Assembly: GCF_029873635.1 (NCBI RefSeq) | Contig: NC_080428.1 | Span: 64,703,101-64,767,100, forward strand | From: Malania oleifera | Lineage: Eukaryota; Streptophyta; Magnoliopsida; Santalales; Ximeniaceae | Direction: 5' to 3' | Length of the DNA: 64,000 nt | In this document: positions 46,304 to 57,428 of the stretch, piece by piece | Layout: every line of letters starts with the position of its first letter | How positions within the stretch are numbered: the stretch's first letter is position 1 | Notes under the pieces: generated by a model | Database searches by the model: none | Told to the model about the DNA's origin: nothing | What the model saw: the letters and a program-made list of their open reading frames with translations, nothing else | Program-made: the position numbers and the translations under genes

Positions 46304-47631
46304 GTAAGGAATGTTGGGTCGTCTTTAATCCCAATAGTAGAAGCTGAATAAAAAGATGTTTTTCAGATTTTACACATTACTACTGTTCCAAAAGTAAATG
46401 AAAATGTTGTTTATTATTATTATTATTTGAAAATCTGGAAATAAAAAAAATAAAAACTATTTTTCAGAGCTGAGCTCAACAAACCCACAATTTTCTTCTT
46501 CTTCTTCTTCTTTTTAATTTTCTTGGCAGAATAGGCCCTAAATTACTTAATCAAATACTCAAGATCCTTGAATTTCCAGAGTCATGCTGCAATTCACTAG
46601 ATAAAAAATTGTTTGGGAGTCGTGATCATATTTCAGAACTCCTAGATTTAGCCAAGATGGAACCCCCACTAGACAATTCAGCTTTGAGAATTCAAATTAC
46701 AGTAGAACCAGGGAGCTTGAATTGCCAATAGTCTTTCTTCCTAATGATAACTGTGCAGTGAAGAAAAAGAATGTAAATACCCAATTGACAATGCAAGAAT
46801 TGCCTACGTCACTGATCCATAAACATAACTCTTAACAAGACTAAACTGTCATTGCCAATAGCTTCAGCCCCAAAAAGTATGCTATGTACAAGAATCAGAA
46901 TCATAAATAAGCCAAAGGGCCTCTGCCAATGCAGCTAGAATGTAGAAATGAATTGAGTTTTAGGTCGATGCTTCCTGGCACAAGAAGGTGCTCTCTGACA
47001 CTTGAAAGTTAAAAGGGGCAGAAAATCAGGCATCATCCCTTTACGCATCTTCTCCGGTTCCCTCATCTTCTGAATCGGTGGGCACTTCATGCCGAGGCCT
47101 ATTGAATTTTTCACGTAGCTGCTTAATTGGTATAAAATCTCCAGCTGCATCCATTCCATAGAATAGAAAGGAAGCATACGGATGATCAAACCTGCCCAGC
47201 ATACGTTTCAGCACAGCCCGTGGTCAAAAGAAAATAGCTGGGATAACATTCTGTGTTTTTTTAACATATTTCTACTCACCATGTCAGGCTTTTCAGGGGC
47301 TAACAAATTCTCCTCAGCAACTGCAACACACGAATTCATTTTGCAATGTTCATCAGGCTGGCAGCAAGGACAAGAACAAAAAAAGGAACTTCCAGAACTG
47401 ACCAATCCAAGATGGACAATGCAAAATATTTCTACACTTTGTATAGGTCATGTGTTATGCAAATACAAGTGCATATAGGCAAAATATTTCTGATATGAAA
47501 TGTGAGGTAACACCCAGAGAATTACAGCCAGAGAGAACGAAAAGGGGAAAATCTCGTTAAGAGGTTCAAATTGCTGTCAAATTACCATAAGCCACTAGTA
47601 GATTAGGGTCTGCATGTACATCAACCAAGAC

Positions 47632-49435
47632 CGGAAAAACCATGAACTAAATTTAGTTGGAGACCTACTTTTTTCACATGTGCCAGGTTCTTTACCTAGT
47701 TGATGAAATTATTTAACAAAAGCATCCAAATAATAGAATATGTATACTATGGCACTTGCGCGCCAGTAGACAAAAAAAAAAAAAAAAGCATCTCAAAGAC
47801 ATTGTGAGATAAGCCAATCAATGCCCACACTGTAAGATCAACAATTTAATAAAATAAATACTCACTTAAATGAGCTAAAAAAGTTAAATGTAGATTAATT
47901 GCTCCACCATCAAACCTACGGAAATCAATGTCCTTTCAAAACTGCACGAAGGCTATTAGTTTGTCATCCAATTAAAAGCACCAGTTTACTCATGTTTTCC
48001 TTAACCACGACATAATGTTTTGACCCTATTCAGAATTTTTTAATATCCTATGAATGAACCAAACATTATTGCTCAGTCTTGGAGAAGAAGTAACACAATC
48101 AGCATATGAAATGAGTGATAATGAGGTTGCTGACAATTGACACCTTTTCACATCAGTGAGTGTTGTCATCACCAATAATCATCAATGGGACAAACTCAAT
48201 TCACTACAGTTATGTGTGTGATTCTCACACAGGGTAGGGACATCCAATTCAGAATGAGGCATCAATCAAAGCTTTCATTGTTTCTCAACCTACAAGATCA
48301 AAACATTGCAGTGCTGACACATAGAAGGCATTTGGTCATGCCCCATGATTTAAGGTTAATCTCATAATGGAACCACCATGTTTAGTTTCACCTCAATAAT
48401 CCTATGTGGTGGTGATCTCGTGATTCTCGCCTCACCCCAATGAAAAGATAAATGCCCAAACTAGTTATCTTTGTCCTCTTGAGGAGAGTTATCCAAGACC
48501 ACCCTAAAACACTGATAATGGAGAAATGTTTTTGAACAATTTTATCCCCACTCAAATATATGTCTAGGGAAACAAATGGTGACTTTTTCCTCTCAATGTC
48601 CAATACTGCTGAACTATTGTTGAATGACTAGATGTTGATTTAGATCTAGTTCAATTGGAATGAAATGTCAAGTTTTGACTGTTATTTCTTGCTCATTGAG
48701 ATGGAAAGACAACTTTGCATTTATAGTTTGTTATTGTAATTATCTAGGGGGGGAAATAATGATTTGAGTCCCTCAGTGTCCAGTCTTGCTGGATTGTTTT
48801 GAACGATTAGATGTTGATTTAGATATTGTTGAATTGGAATGGGATGTAAGTTTTGATTGTTATGTCTTCTCCACTGAGATGGAAAGACAACTTCTGCATT
48901 TCTAGCTTCTTTTTGTATTAATCTATTTTGAGTGTTACTATAGATTGAACTTCTATGTTGAAAAGATTATAAGCTTCTTCCTAAAAAAACAAAAATGGGG
49001 CATTTTCTTACAATTTTGAGGGTAGTTTAGGCACTGCATGGTGATAGTATATTCCTACGGCATGACCAAACAGATTACTCACAAATGCCTAGGGATATTT
49101 TATCACAGAAAAATCGCACACCAATCAGGGTGTTAGATCACCAGGAATCATGACAGCATGGGACAAAATTACACAGATCAGATCACTGCAGAGATTCCAT
49201 TTGGATCACCACACGCCCCCACAGTGTTAGAAGTATAGATCATCACATGGCTGTTGAGGGCTACTTTCATGGTCAACAAATGGATGAACAGAAGGCTGGG
49301 CTTGCACAACCTATTTGCTTGTATTCTAGAAAGTTGAATAGGAAGTTGCTCAAACTAGACACATCTGTCCTCAAATTCCGTTTGTATTCACAACATTTGA
49401 GGGCACAAACTTTTTCATTAAAATGGATTCATAAC
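47632..49435 (-). other. Intron of the ClpF-type locus
   Basis: No exon motif recognised. It contains a direct duplication at 48553-48930 and, just beyond at 49436, a Copia LTR remnant. Small ORFs (48185-48367, 48388-48603) show no motif. Confidence 0.5.
48553..48930. repeat. Direct tandem duplication of about 180 bp
   Basis: Two imperfect copies of a unit containing TGATTTAGAT, GAATTGGAATG, TTTTGA(C/T)TGTTAT and GAGATGGAAAGACAACTT. Second copy at about 48775-48920. Confidence 0.75.
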
Positions 49436-49790
49436 TGTTGAAGCTTGATATACATTGTCGGCCTAGAACTAAAAAGCTTAAAGCTTTTAGGTACTATTGA
49501 AGTATTGAGTAAAACTAAAGACCTAATCACCATGAGGTCTCTGCCTCTATTTATAATATGTCAAGTAAATACCAATGATTATAATGTCCTTACTAACTCA
49601 CACTTACTAACATAAAACTAGCACACACTAATAATTCTAAATGACCCAAATAACGATTAACACACGCCCTCAAGATGGAGCATGGATATCATATGCCCCT
49701 AACTTGTTACAAATGAATTTAACACGAGCGTCCCTAAAGGCTTTAGTAGTAAATCAGCAGCTGCAAATTAGACTTGACATGAGTGGTTGG
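49436..49790 (-). mobile_element. Copia 3' end: LTR plus last codons of pol
   Basis: LTR 49436-49662 (TGTTGAAGCTTG...CGATTAACA on the plus strand) with a minus-strand TATA box at 49551-49558. To its right, the complement of CATGCTCCATCTTGAGGGCG is a polypurine-like end preceded by decayed codons for a LGAYDIHAPS-type Copia C-terminus and KPLGT. The rest of the element is absent. Confidence 0.65.
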
Positions 49791-50227
49791 TTGTAATGAT
49801 CTTTTTCTGCACAAATAAAGGAGGTAAGGAGCAGGTCCAACACAATCTCACAAAGTGCATCATATTTTTTTTCTCTTTTGATAGAAAAGGAAGAAATGTT
49901 ACTAAAGAAGAAAATTGTACATAAAAAAGGAGCACCATAAAGTGCATCACGATGATTATCCCACGAACCAAAAATGATACTGATATGAAGTTTCTTTTCC
50001 TTTACGGAGAAAATATTGAAGCCAAACATAGGGCAAACTAAACCTGATAAAATGGCTGACTTGAACCACGAGACAACTTTTCAACATGTGCAGTTTCCAT
50101 CCATGAACTTGATTGGCAGCATACGGGATCCATTCCACAAATCACAGCCCGGTAACCTGAATTCATGACATTAGTTATCTATAACTTAAAAAACAACCTA
50201 ATATTCTCATAAAATTCCACACTAGGT

Positions 50228-50383
50228 TACTGAGGGCAACCCTTGACCCAACAGCAAGGATGTTACACTCAAAACAGGTTCAAGTTACAGAAGTAGCCTC
50301 GCCATATGTGGAGGTAACTACATACATCATGTCCTCCCCCTACTGTTTGGAGTCTTGGGCACTACATGTTGCATTTGTTTTTT
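50228..50383 (+). mobile_element. Au-like SINE
   Basis: GAGGGCAACCCTTGACCC..., then GGTTCAAGTTACAGAAGTAGC, CCTCGCCATATGTGGAGGTAA, TGTCCTCCCCCTAC and a GGGCACT...TTGCATTTG end with a T run. This is the general order of the plant Au SINE (tRNA-derived head, conserved middle, T-rich tail). A second short 3' fragment (AGGAGCTTTGTGCACCAGGC) follows at about 50465-50500. Confidence 0.55.
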
Positions 50384-50499
50384 TAAACTCTAAGCTATGT
50401 GGATCAAAGAACCAGCCAGACTAAAGGAATCCTTAAAACTATGGGAAATCGCAAACCAGCACTAGGCAGGAGCTTTGTGCACCAGGCTGCCCTTTATTA

Positions 50500-51540
50500 C
50501 TTTATGATTATTAAAAAAAAAAAAATACTTGCACATGAGCTCATACACCCTGGTGGGATATTGAAGTGAAATCCAACTATAACCCACAATGAATAAGGCA
50601 AAATAATGTCTACTATCAAGGGCTCGATTCATTATCCTCAGTCAAAACAAAGCGCAGCATGTGAATTGCGGGAGGATTCTAACAGGGACAAACCTTCATG
50701 TGAATTGTTCAGAGCTTACAGGGTATAGCTGCAACCAGATCGGGTCATTCCACCTATCTCACTGAAGTACTTTAATTTAAAATATTGTTCCTTTTAGCAA
50801 CAAGTACTAAAAGTTAAAAGCAGCATTTTGTAATGCTATTAAATAAGCAATGATTTGATCAATAATATTTTCACAATTTAGTAGTAGTAGTAGTAGTAGT
50901 AGAAATTGCAGTAGTATTAGTAATGATAATGATATAATAATATCTACACAAGAAACATTAGTTTCATGGGGGAAAGCAAGTGACATGACATGCAGAAACA
51001 TTTTACCACAAGAAACCATCTGTTTTTTGGATTTCAAATTACAAAACAGGTTTACCACAAGGCAAGTGCTGAATTAAGAAATCAGGGGGCAGTTATGGAC
51101 TGCGAAGAAAATCTCAATTGGTTATCTGTCCTTGGGAATTCAAAATCAGAAGATGAGTCAAAGATGGCCTGGTCATCCGCACCATACTACACATGAAAGA
51201 TGAACAATGCACAGCTGTTTGCAGAAAACCCCAAAATCTAGAAGTATTATCACGTCAAGCTGCCACAGATATCCAATGTAGATGTCCAAAAATTAAAAGA
51301 TTTGAATTCTCAGAAAGCTGATCATGTGTAAAACCATTTCACAACATTTTAAGGCTTGCTAGCCTAATTTCCCAATTTTGGTAATATATAAAGCTTATCT
51401 CTTACCAATAATAATAATAATAATAATAACAACAACAACAACAACATATTAGCATGTTGTAATATAATATAATATACATACATACACATATTCAAAATTG
51501 TAATAACTATTGTGGAATTAAATTTATGAGTCATACAATG
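50500..51540. other. No gene recognised between SINE and RTE LINE
   Basis: Contains a TAG microsatellite (50880-50901) and an AAT/AAC run (51405-51445). I looked here on the minus strand for the missing UvrB/C-motif exon of the ClpF-type gene and did not find it. Confidence 0.45.
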
Positions 51541-51549
51541 AAACTGTAG

Positions 51550-52535
51550 AAATGGTAGTTGAACAAAGATTAAGGTTAGAAACGAGGGTCTCAAAAAGTC
51601 AATTTGGTTGTATGCCTGGAAATCTACTATAAAAGCTATATATCTTTTAAGGAGTTTAAGGAAGAGAAGACGAACTTGCATATCATTTTTATTGACCAAG
51701 AGAAAGCATATGATAGGGTGCCTTGGGAAGTTCTATGGTGGGTTCTTAAAAAAAAAAAAAAAAAAACGGCAACTATATGAAGTAGGTATAGTGACGTCAT
51801 TAGGGATATGTACGATGGAATAATGACTAGCTTCAAGACTACAAGTGAAAAGGCTAGGGAGTTTCCACTCACAATAGGTATATGTAAGGGATCTGCTTTG
51901 AACCCCTATCTTTTTGCCCTAGTGATGGATGAACTTACTAAGAGTATCCAAAATGAGATTCCATGGTGTATGTTGTTTGCAAATATTGTCTTGATTGATG
52001 AAGCTAGGGGTGGAGTAGAATTTATGTTAGAAATTATAGAGAGAAGCTTTAGATTCTAGAAGATTTAGGATAAGTAGAAATAAGATAGAATACATAAAAT
52101 GTAATTTCAATTGTAGTAGGAAGAATATTGGAGAAAAGATTAAATTTAATGGTCAAGAAATCAATAGTACTAGTATATTTCAATACCTTGAATTTTTATG
52201 TAAACTAAAGGGGAAATTGAAGAAGATGCAATACATAGAGTTAAAGTAGGTTCGGTAAAGAAGTGTTTCATGTGTGTTTTGTGATTGATGAATACCCTTA
52301 TAGTTAGAAGGGAAGTTCTATAGCACGGCTATAAGAACAGCTATGATATATGAATAAGAATGTTGGGCAACTAAGAAACAACATATCCAAAAAGTAAAAG
52401 TTGTTGAGATGAGAATGCTAAGGTGGATGAGTGACATAACATTAAAAGATAAATTAAGGAATGAAAATATTTGCAATTAAATTAGGCATAGCTCCCATAG
52501 AAAATAAGATAAAAAGAGGGGCGAATCAAATGGTT
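51550..52535 (+). mobile_element. RTE-type LINE, reverse-transcriptase remnant
   Basis: Decayed RTE RT in several frames: VEQRLRLETRVSKSQFGCMP, STIKAIYLLR, HIIFIDQEKAYDRVPWEVLW, then past a poly-A run DVIRDMYDGIMTSFKT, FPLTIGICKGSALNPYLFAL, VMDELTKSIQ, PWCMLFAN (the FADD box here reads FANIV). The C-terminal part reads RREVL, EMRMLRWMS-like fragments and KLGIAPIENKIKRG. It breaks off at about 52535 and continues at 53556. Confidence 0.8.
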
Positions 52536-53555
52536 TGTGTTTGCCTCAAGGTTTCATTAACTTGTTTTTTATGATAACAAACTATTGTGTACTAATGGCT
52601 TTGTGCTTAAGTTGTTTTTTAACAAGATTAAGCCATTGAAGTTGAAAATTTGAGAGAAATTTGGAAGTTAAAATCTTATTTATTTTTATTTTGTTCTCTT
52701 AATTGAATTTTTTTTTTATTGTAAAGCTGTAAGACTATTAAAGACATGATACTAATGAACTAAAACTATAAAAATGAGAAACAAAGAAGACTGAACTAGG
52801 CTTTGCAGTCGAAGACGGTCAACCAGACCATAAGGGGTGATCGACCAATCAAGGCAGAAGCTAGAGGTGGCCAACCAACCCTTGAAGGCAGTCGATTGGG
52901 TCACCTAGTTTTGCCTACAACCATCTATTTTTTCTCTCTCACAGCCACCAAGTGGTCGACCAGCCTTACCAAAAAACTTGCATAACGGACAAAAAACGGC
53001 TAGTTTTAATATAATCTCTATACATATGCCCTCTAAAGCCAAACTCTTTATTCTCTCTTAATCATTCTTGTGCCTCCATTTGCTTACTTTTGAGACAAAC
53101 ACCAAAACTATAGTGCCATCACTTGCATATTGTTTACGAGTTTCTTTTGTTCGCTTCAAATTTGTAAATCATTTCTTATGAGAAAATTTGTTTTGTGATC
53201 CTTCTTTTAACTTGGTGTCCTTGCCTCTGTCAAAGCAAGGTGCGATTGATTTCCTTGGTCTCTGGAAAACAAGGGGTGCAATTGGTGACCTTGCCGCTAT
53301 GAAAGGAAGGAGATTAGAGGAACCTCAAAGTGGTTGGCCTTGAAAAGTGGGCATAGGCAAGGATAGCCGAACCACTATAAAAAGCATTTGCATCTCTCTT
53401 CCCTTCTCTCCTTTGATTTTATTGCTTTAAATTTGTGTATTTGCTTGATTTATGTAAATTGTTTTAAATTGTGTAATCAAGCACATTAATTTTATTAAAC
53501 CCAATTCACTCCTCCCCCACCCCCCTTCTCTTGGGTTGCCACTTGGGCCAATAGC
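52536..53555 (+). mobile_element. LTR-like insertion (Sirevirus type) splitting the RTE LINE
   Basis: About 1 kb of non-coding DNA between the two LINE parts. It starts near TGTTTGCCTCAAGG and ends with CCCAATTCACTCCTCCCCCA then TTCTCTTGGGTTGCCA, the C-rich Sirevirus-like LTR ending also seen (reversed) at 32786. The interior has GGTCGACCAGCC and GATCGACCAATC repeats. No clean target duplication, so edges are approximate. Confidence 0.5.
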
Positions 53556-53795
53556 TTGGCCATATGCAATGTAGTCTAAATAGTGCACCAGTGAGAAGTG
53601 AGCTAATTACACTGAGGTACAATAGAAATGGTAGGGGTAAACCTAAAATAACTTAGAATGAGATAGTGAGTAAGGATTTAAGAACCCTGAATTTGTCGGA
53701 GGGAATCGTCCATGGTCAGCAAATTGACGAAAAATGATTCACGTAGTCGACCCCTCTCATGGGGCCCAAGGGTTGATTTGTCGTTGTTGTTTATA
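53556..53795 (+). mobile_element. RTE-type LINE, 3' end
   Basis: Codes for a decayed C-terminus (ELITLRYNRNGRGKPK, IVSKDLRTLNLSEG, then FT*STPLMGPKG) and ends with the TTGTCGTTGTTGTTT simple tail typical of RTE elements. Continuation of 51550-52535. Confidence 0.75.
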
Positions 53796-54363
53796 TACAC
53801 ACATATATTAAATCCATTTAGTTTAAAAGTATAATATCATGATATTGTATTACGTTGCTTTAGTATAATAATATTATGTGGCATGTATCCAATTATGTTA
53901 TCGTACTCAAATGTAATAACATTATATTAAAATTCCACGACATAATATCGTGTAAACATATATAGTAATGATCATGTGTTATTATAATATTCTAAACATA
54001 TAACATAACAATATTAAACACTATTTATTTTAGTATCATAACAGTATGCTATTGTATTAATATTAAAGTATCATAATATGTTATAATATTTTAATTAATT
54101 ATGTTGTCATATTTTAATATAATAATATTAATAATACATCCTCTTCCACTACTACAATAATTTTTTACAAAAATCACAATGGTGTGATAATAATTATGAC
54201 ACATTAAAACACATTATTATATCATATTTTAAAATTTAAATATAATAATATACATACTATGTAATTTTAATATTATGTACTATATAATAATACAAGTGCA
54301 TTGCAATATGATGTATATATATATAACATATTGTTATATTATTGCATGATATAGGTATATATT
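53796..54363. other. Very AT-rich sequence, no gene recognised
   Basis: Dominated by TAATAATATTAT and ATATTATG-like runs. Nothing else identified. Confidence 0.6.
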
Positions 54364-55024
54364 GTTGAACCTCTTGGAAAAGGGCATAAGCAAACCAAAC
54401 GCTACTTATTTATTGCAAGTACAAAGTGATAAATGATGCAAGGATTTTTTTATTAGTGAAATACCAAACTGAGGCTAAAGCACTACATAAATAGAACAAA
54501 CATGTCATAATCAAAGTGTCAAAGTCCTAATTATATTCACATATGCTTGTTTCATTTATCTTTTGGTGATTTTTAGTGGGTTGAATTCATTTTCCTTGTA
54601 AGGGATTGAAAATCCACCTCGATTGGAATTCTGGAAACCTCTTGAATAAGTTCATAAGCATCTAATACAAAAATGAAAAAACAGTAAAAAGTAAACACAC
54701 GTCACATGGTAAACCATAACACCTCCTGGCAACATGTGTTTAGCAAGGGAAGCAAGTAGGGTGAACACATTACAACAGATAGTGAGTTTTACAAGATTGA
54801 TGAACACTTTCCCTCCCAAACTTTCTAAGTGATTCCTACTCTTAGCAAAAACATCATTTTGACCAAGGAGACATACTTCCCCTTTTCACTAAGGTATTAT
54901 TCATTTATCCTACTCAAAGAACAAAACTCACAATAGTATTTACATTTGTGGTTACCCGTCCAATGTGCACAAGACAAGAGGTCATAAGCAAGCATAAGGC
55001 CCTAAACAAGCTAAGCTCGTAACA
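54364..55024 (-). mobile_element. Chromovirus (Gypsy) 3' LTR
   Basis: Plus strand TGTTGAACCTCTTGG at the left and AAGCTCGTAACA at the right, 661 bp, TG...CA. The purine tract (minus strand GTGGGGGAGAA, complement at about 55025-55036) lies beside it. The pol frame to the right reads into the LTR. Confidence 0.6.
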
Positions 55025-55308
55025 TTCTCCCCCACTGTGTAGTCAACATCCTCATAAACTTCGACACCAGGTACTCTTCGACTTTGTCCACAAATGGTTA
55101 CATCTCTTCCCCTTACATCTTCATATTCGAGGCCCTCCCATTTCACTGAGAACTCGTGTTGTTTTCCCCTTAAGGATGTGAACTCTCTCTTTGCAAGGAT
55201 CTCATCCACTTCTCCCCTTTCAAGTTGCAAGGTCTTCAATGGTGCTCTCATTAACTTGAGTCGGACCCTCATTGTCAACGATGGCTGGCTTGAGGACGTG
55301 AAACACAA
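54982..55308 (-). pseudogene. Gypsy pol C-terminus with chromodomain-like segment
   Basis: Minus-strand frame with GEVDEILAKREFTSLRGKQ then EFSVKWEGLEYEDV, resembling the chromodomain (EILxxR...EFLVKWKGL) at the end of chromovirus integrases, and DYTVGENVTS at the polypurine tract. The Trp and Glu after KWEGL that complete the usual aromatic cage are not evident (RGRDVT instead). Only the last 109 codons are present; the sequence upstream is lost at about 55310. Confidence 0.6.
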
Positions 55309-55319
55309 GGTGCACTAAC

Positions 55320-55683
55320 AAGACCCTAGGGTTTTATCATAGAGAAATTGGGGAAATAGAGAGAATGGAAAATAGAAAGCGAAAATAGGGTTGATCACTT
55401 TGAGGGGATCTGCCTCCAAATCAGCCAAAGGCTATGAATTATATTATTACTTGCATGAATACATACATACACACATACATACATGTCAACGGAACAGCAA
55501 ACAAAAACGCAAAAGATTTCTTTCCTTACTTTAGCCCACATTTATTTTTTATATTTCAATTCATTCTTTTGTAAAATTAGCATATATTTAGTTTACATGT
55601 ATAGGGCTTGACAGATTATAGTTTACTTGTATAGTTATATAATATACAGAACTCAAGGCTAATTCATTCGGCCATTCATAACA
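55320..55683 (+). mobile_element. Probable Copia 5' LTR (left edge not resolved)
   Basis: Ends CATTCATAACA directly before a primer-binding site. The TGTATAGGGCTTGACAG at 55598 is a possible start, but the LTR may begin farther left. ATACATAC repeats at 55455-55485. Confidence 0.4.
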
Positions 55684-55696
55684 TGGTATTAGAGCC
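55684..55696 (+). other. Primer-binding site of a Copia element
   Basis: TGGTATTAGAGCC, a variant initiator Met tRNA site, immediately after the LTR end. Confidence 0.7.
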
Positions 55697-56289
55697 AGCC
55701 GACTGCTAGGTTTTTTTTTTCCCTTTTGACTTTTTTTGTCTTCTCGATTTCGCGGCTGTTGTGGTTTTGTTTTCTCTTCTGGAATTTTTCTCAATTCTTT
55801 TGGTACTTCTGCAGCTTCATGGCTATTGGCACAGCAAGTTTTTGGGTTGCCATTTATTCCTCCAGTTTATGTCCTTGTGATTCTCGGCAAGCAGGCACAA
55901 CAGGTTTCAACTTTGCCACTTATTTCTCCAGTTTCTGTTGCTGTTTGTGACTCTTGGCAAGCAGGCTTGTGACTTTTGGCAAGCAGGCACAGCAAGTTTT
56001 TCGTTTGCCACTTATTTCTCTAGTTTCTATTGCTGTTTGTGACCTTTGACAAGTAGGCAACAACTTTCTTTTGCTGTTTTTTGGCACTTATCTTCTCGGC
56101 ACAGCAAGTTTTCGGTTCAAGATTTAATTTTTAGTGCAGTTTTTTGGTTCAAGATTTAATTTTTTAGTGCAGGAAGGTCGTTCCTCTTTGTACCTATGTT
56201 GTTTATTTTGAGCTTCTAGATTTTCTGGTGGTCTATTTCTTTCGGTAGAGTCTTTTTTTTTTTTTTTAGGCTTCTCAATTTTCTCCATT

Positions 56290-57185
56290 ATCTTCTCGGC
56301 ACAGCCAAGTTTACGGGCAATAATTATTCTACATGGGCTTTTCAGTTTGAACTTTTCCTAAAGGGACAAGATCTTTGGGGTCATATTGATGGCACAGATT
56401 GTGCACCCAATCCTGATAAATCCAAGGAGTCCGCAGCTTGTCCTTCATGGGCTGTTCTTGTTGTTCAGATTATGTCTTAGCTTCTTGGCTCGGTTGAGCC
56501 ATATATTGTCCCCAACTAGTGGCCTTATTGCACCACTCAATCCATGTGTACTTATTTAAAAACAGTATATCATCAAGATAACGGTGCCCGTCGTTTTTAG
56601 TTAGAGCATGCGATTGCCATGTTTCAACATGACAATCGTTCCATCTAAGACTATTATTCGGGGTTTCTAACTCTTTGGAATGAATATTCAGATCTGGTTA
56701 CTGCGGATGTTCTTGTGGCTTCTCTTCTCATTATTCAACATCTTCACGAGACTAGTCGTCGTGATCACTTTCTTATGAAACTTCGCCCCATGAATGAATC
56801 CGTTCGCTCATCTCTTCTAAATCACTCTCCTGTTCCTTCTCTGGATGTTTGTTTTGGTGAGTTACTTCGTGAAGAACAATGGCTCAGTACTCAAGTTACT
56901 TTGGCACAATCTCATGGTAGTTTCAGGTCTGTCCTTGTCCCTTATGCTGCTCTACTACGAGGACCGCCTACGCATTCTAGCACTTTGTAGTTTTTTTGCT
57001 ACAAAGAATTTGGACATATCGCTGCTAATTGTTCCAAAAAATTCTGCTCTTATTGCAAGAAGAAGGGTCACATTATCAAAGAATGTCGTATCCGCCCACA
57101 GAATCATGCTTTTGTTGTTTGTTTTATTAAAAAATTGTAATCACCTGGTATTACAGAAAATGATTAGTTTTTCAGTTTATTTTTT
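56290..57185 (+). pseudogene. Copia gag (decayed)
   Basis: Gag codons: YSWAFQFELFLKGQDLWGHI, SWAVLVVQIMS followed by a stop, LLGSVEPY, HETSRRDHFLMKLRP, and a double CCHC region CYKEFGHIAANC / CSYCKKKGHIIKEC. The first Cys pair of the first knuckle is lost. Pol is missing: the next element starts at about 57190, so this is a truncated 5' end. The leader 55700-56290 holds short repeats of GGCAAGCAGGCACAGCA. Confidence 0.7.
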
Positions 57186-57189
57186 CAGT

Positions 57190-57280
57190 TGAGTTTTGTA
57201 GTTCTGTTCTAGTTTTTCTTCTTCTGTTTTTCATTTCTTCTTCTTCCTCTGGATATAGATATATATATATATATATATAG

Positions 57281-57311
<31 letters not shown>

Positions 57312-57391
57312 GTCTCAGCTGTACGTTGACACACATTGTATAAGAGAGAAAGATTTCTTTTCTTGCTTAACTGCTGCTATATTCTATTACA
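57190..57391 (+). mobile_element. 5' LTR of a second Ale-like Copia (left edge approximate)
   Basis: Ends TATATTCTATTACA directly before a primer-binding site and contains a long (TA)n run (57257-57306). The start is inferred from where the preceding gag similarity stops. Confidence 0.5.
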
Positions 57392-57403
57392 TGGTATCAG
57401 AGC
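57392..57403 (+). other. Primer-binding site of the second Ale-like Copia
   Basis: TGGTATCAGAGC. Confidence 0.9.
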
Positions 57404-57428
57404 AGAAAGATTGAGAAGGTCCACTGCA

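Larger units (their letters stand above)
43380..47490. repeat. Segmental duplication block D (most complete copy)
   Basis: Colinear with block B (29390-32080) from TTCCTTTGTGAATTGCTTCT through the small ORF, the microsatellite and CCAGAGTCATGC, and then includes the ClpF exons that A and B lack. It differs from B by a 330-bp MITE at 43691-44020. Confidence 0.75.
47041..50156 (-). pseudogene. CLPF: ClpF-type Clp-protease adaptor, C-terminal exons (YccV-like domain)
   Basis: Four exons are readable on the minus strand. 50156-50044: YRAVICGMDPVCC...QSSSWMETAHVEKLSRG...QPFYQ. 47631-47586: VLVDVHADPNLLVAY. 47320-47280: AEENLLAPEKPDM. 47191-47041: FDHPYASFLFYGMDAAGDF, then QLREKFNRPRHEVP and a TAA. 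Together they match the hemimethylated-DNA-binding (YccV-like) half of plant ClpF, a chloroplast adaptor that works with ClpS to deliver substrates to the Clp protease. Exon phases agree across the first three junctions. Defects: the acceptor before exon 47631 reads CCG instead of AG, and the last acceptor (GGGCAG) puts FDHPYASF out of frame. The N-terminal transit peptide and UvrB/C-motif exons were not found to the right. I judge it a partial, probably non-functional gene; assembly error or rescue by alternative splicing is possible. Confidence 0.8.

Noticed and set aside
46935..47189. 85-codon minus-strand ORF over the last ClpF-type exon
   Set aside because: It is a different frame from the one encoding FDHPYASFLFYG; the true exon frame ends at the TAA at 47041-47043.
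54982..55308. Possible host chromodomain gene
   Set aside because: The frame ends in a polypurine tract and LTR, which identifies it as the 3' end of a Gypsy chromovirus rather than a host gene.
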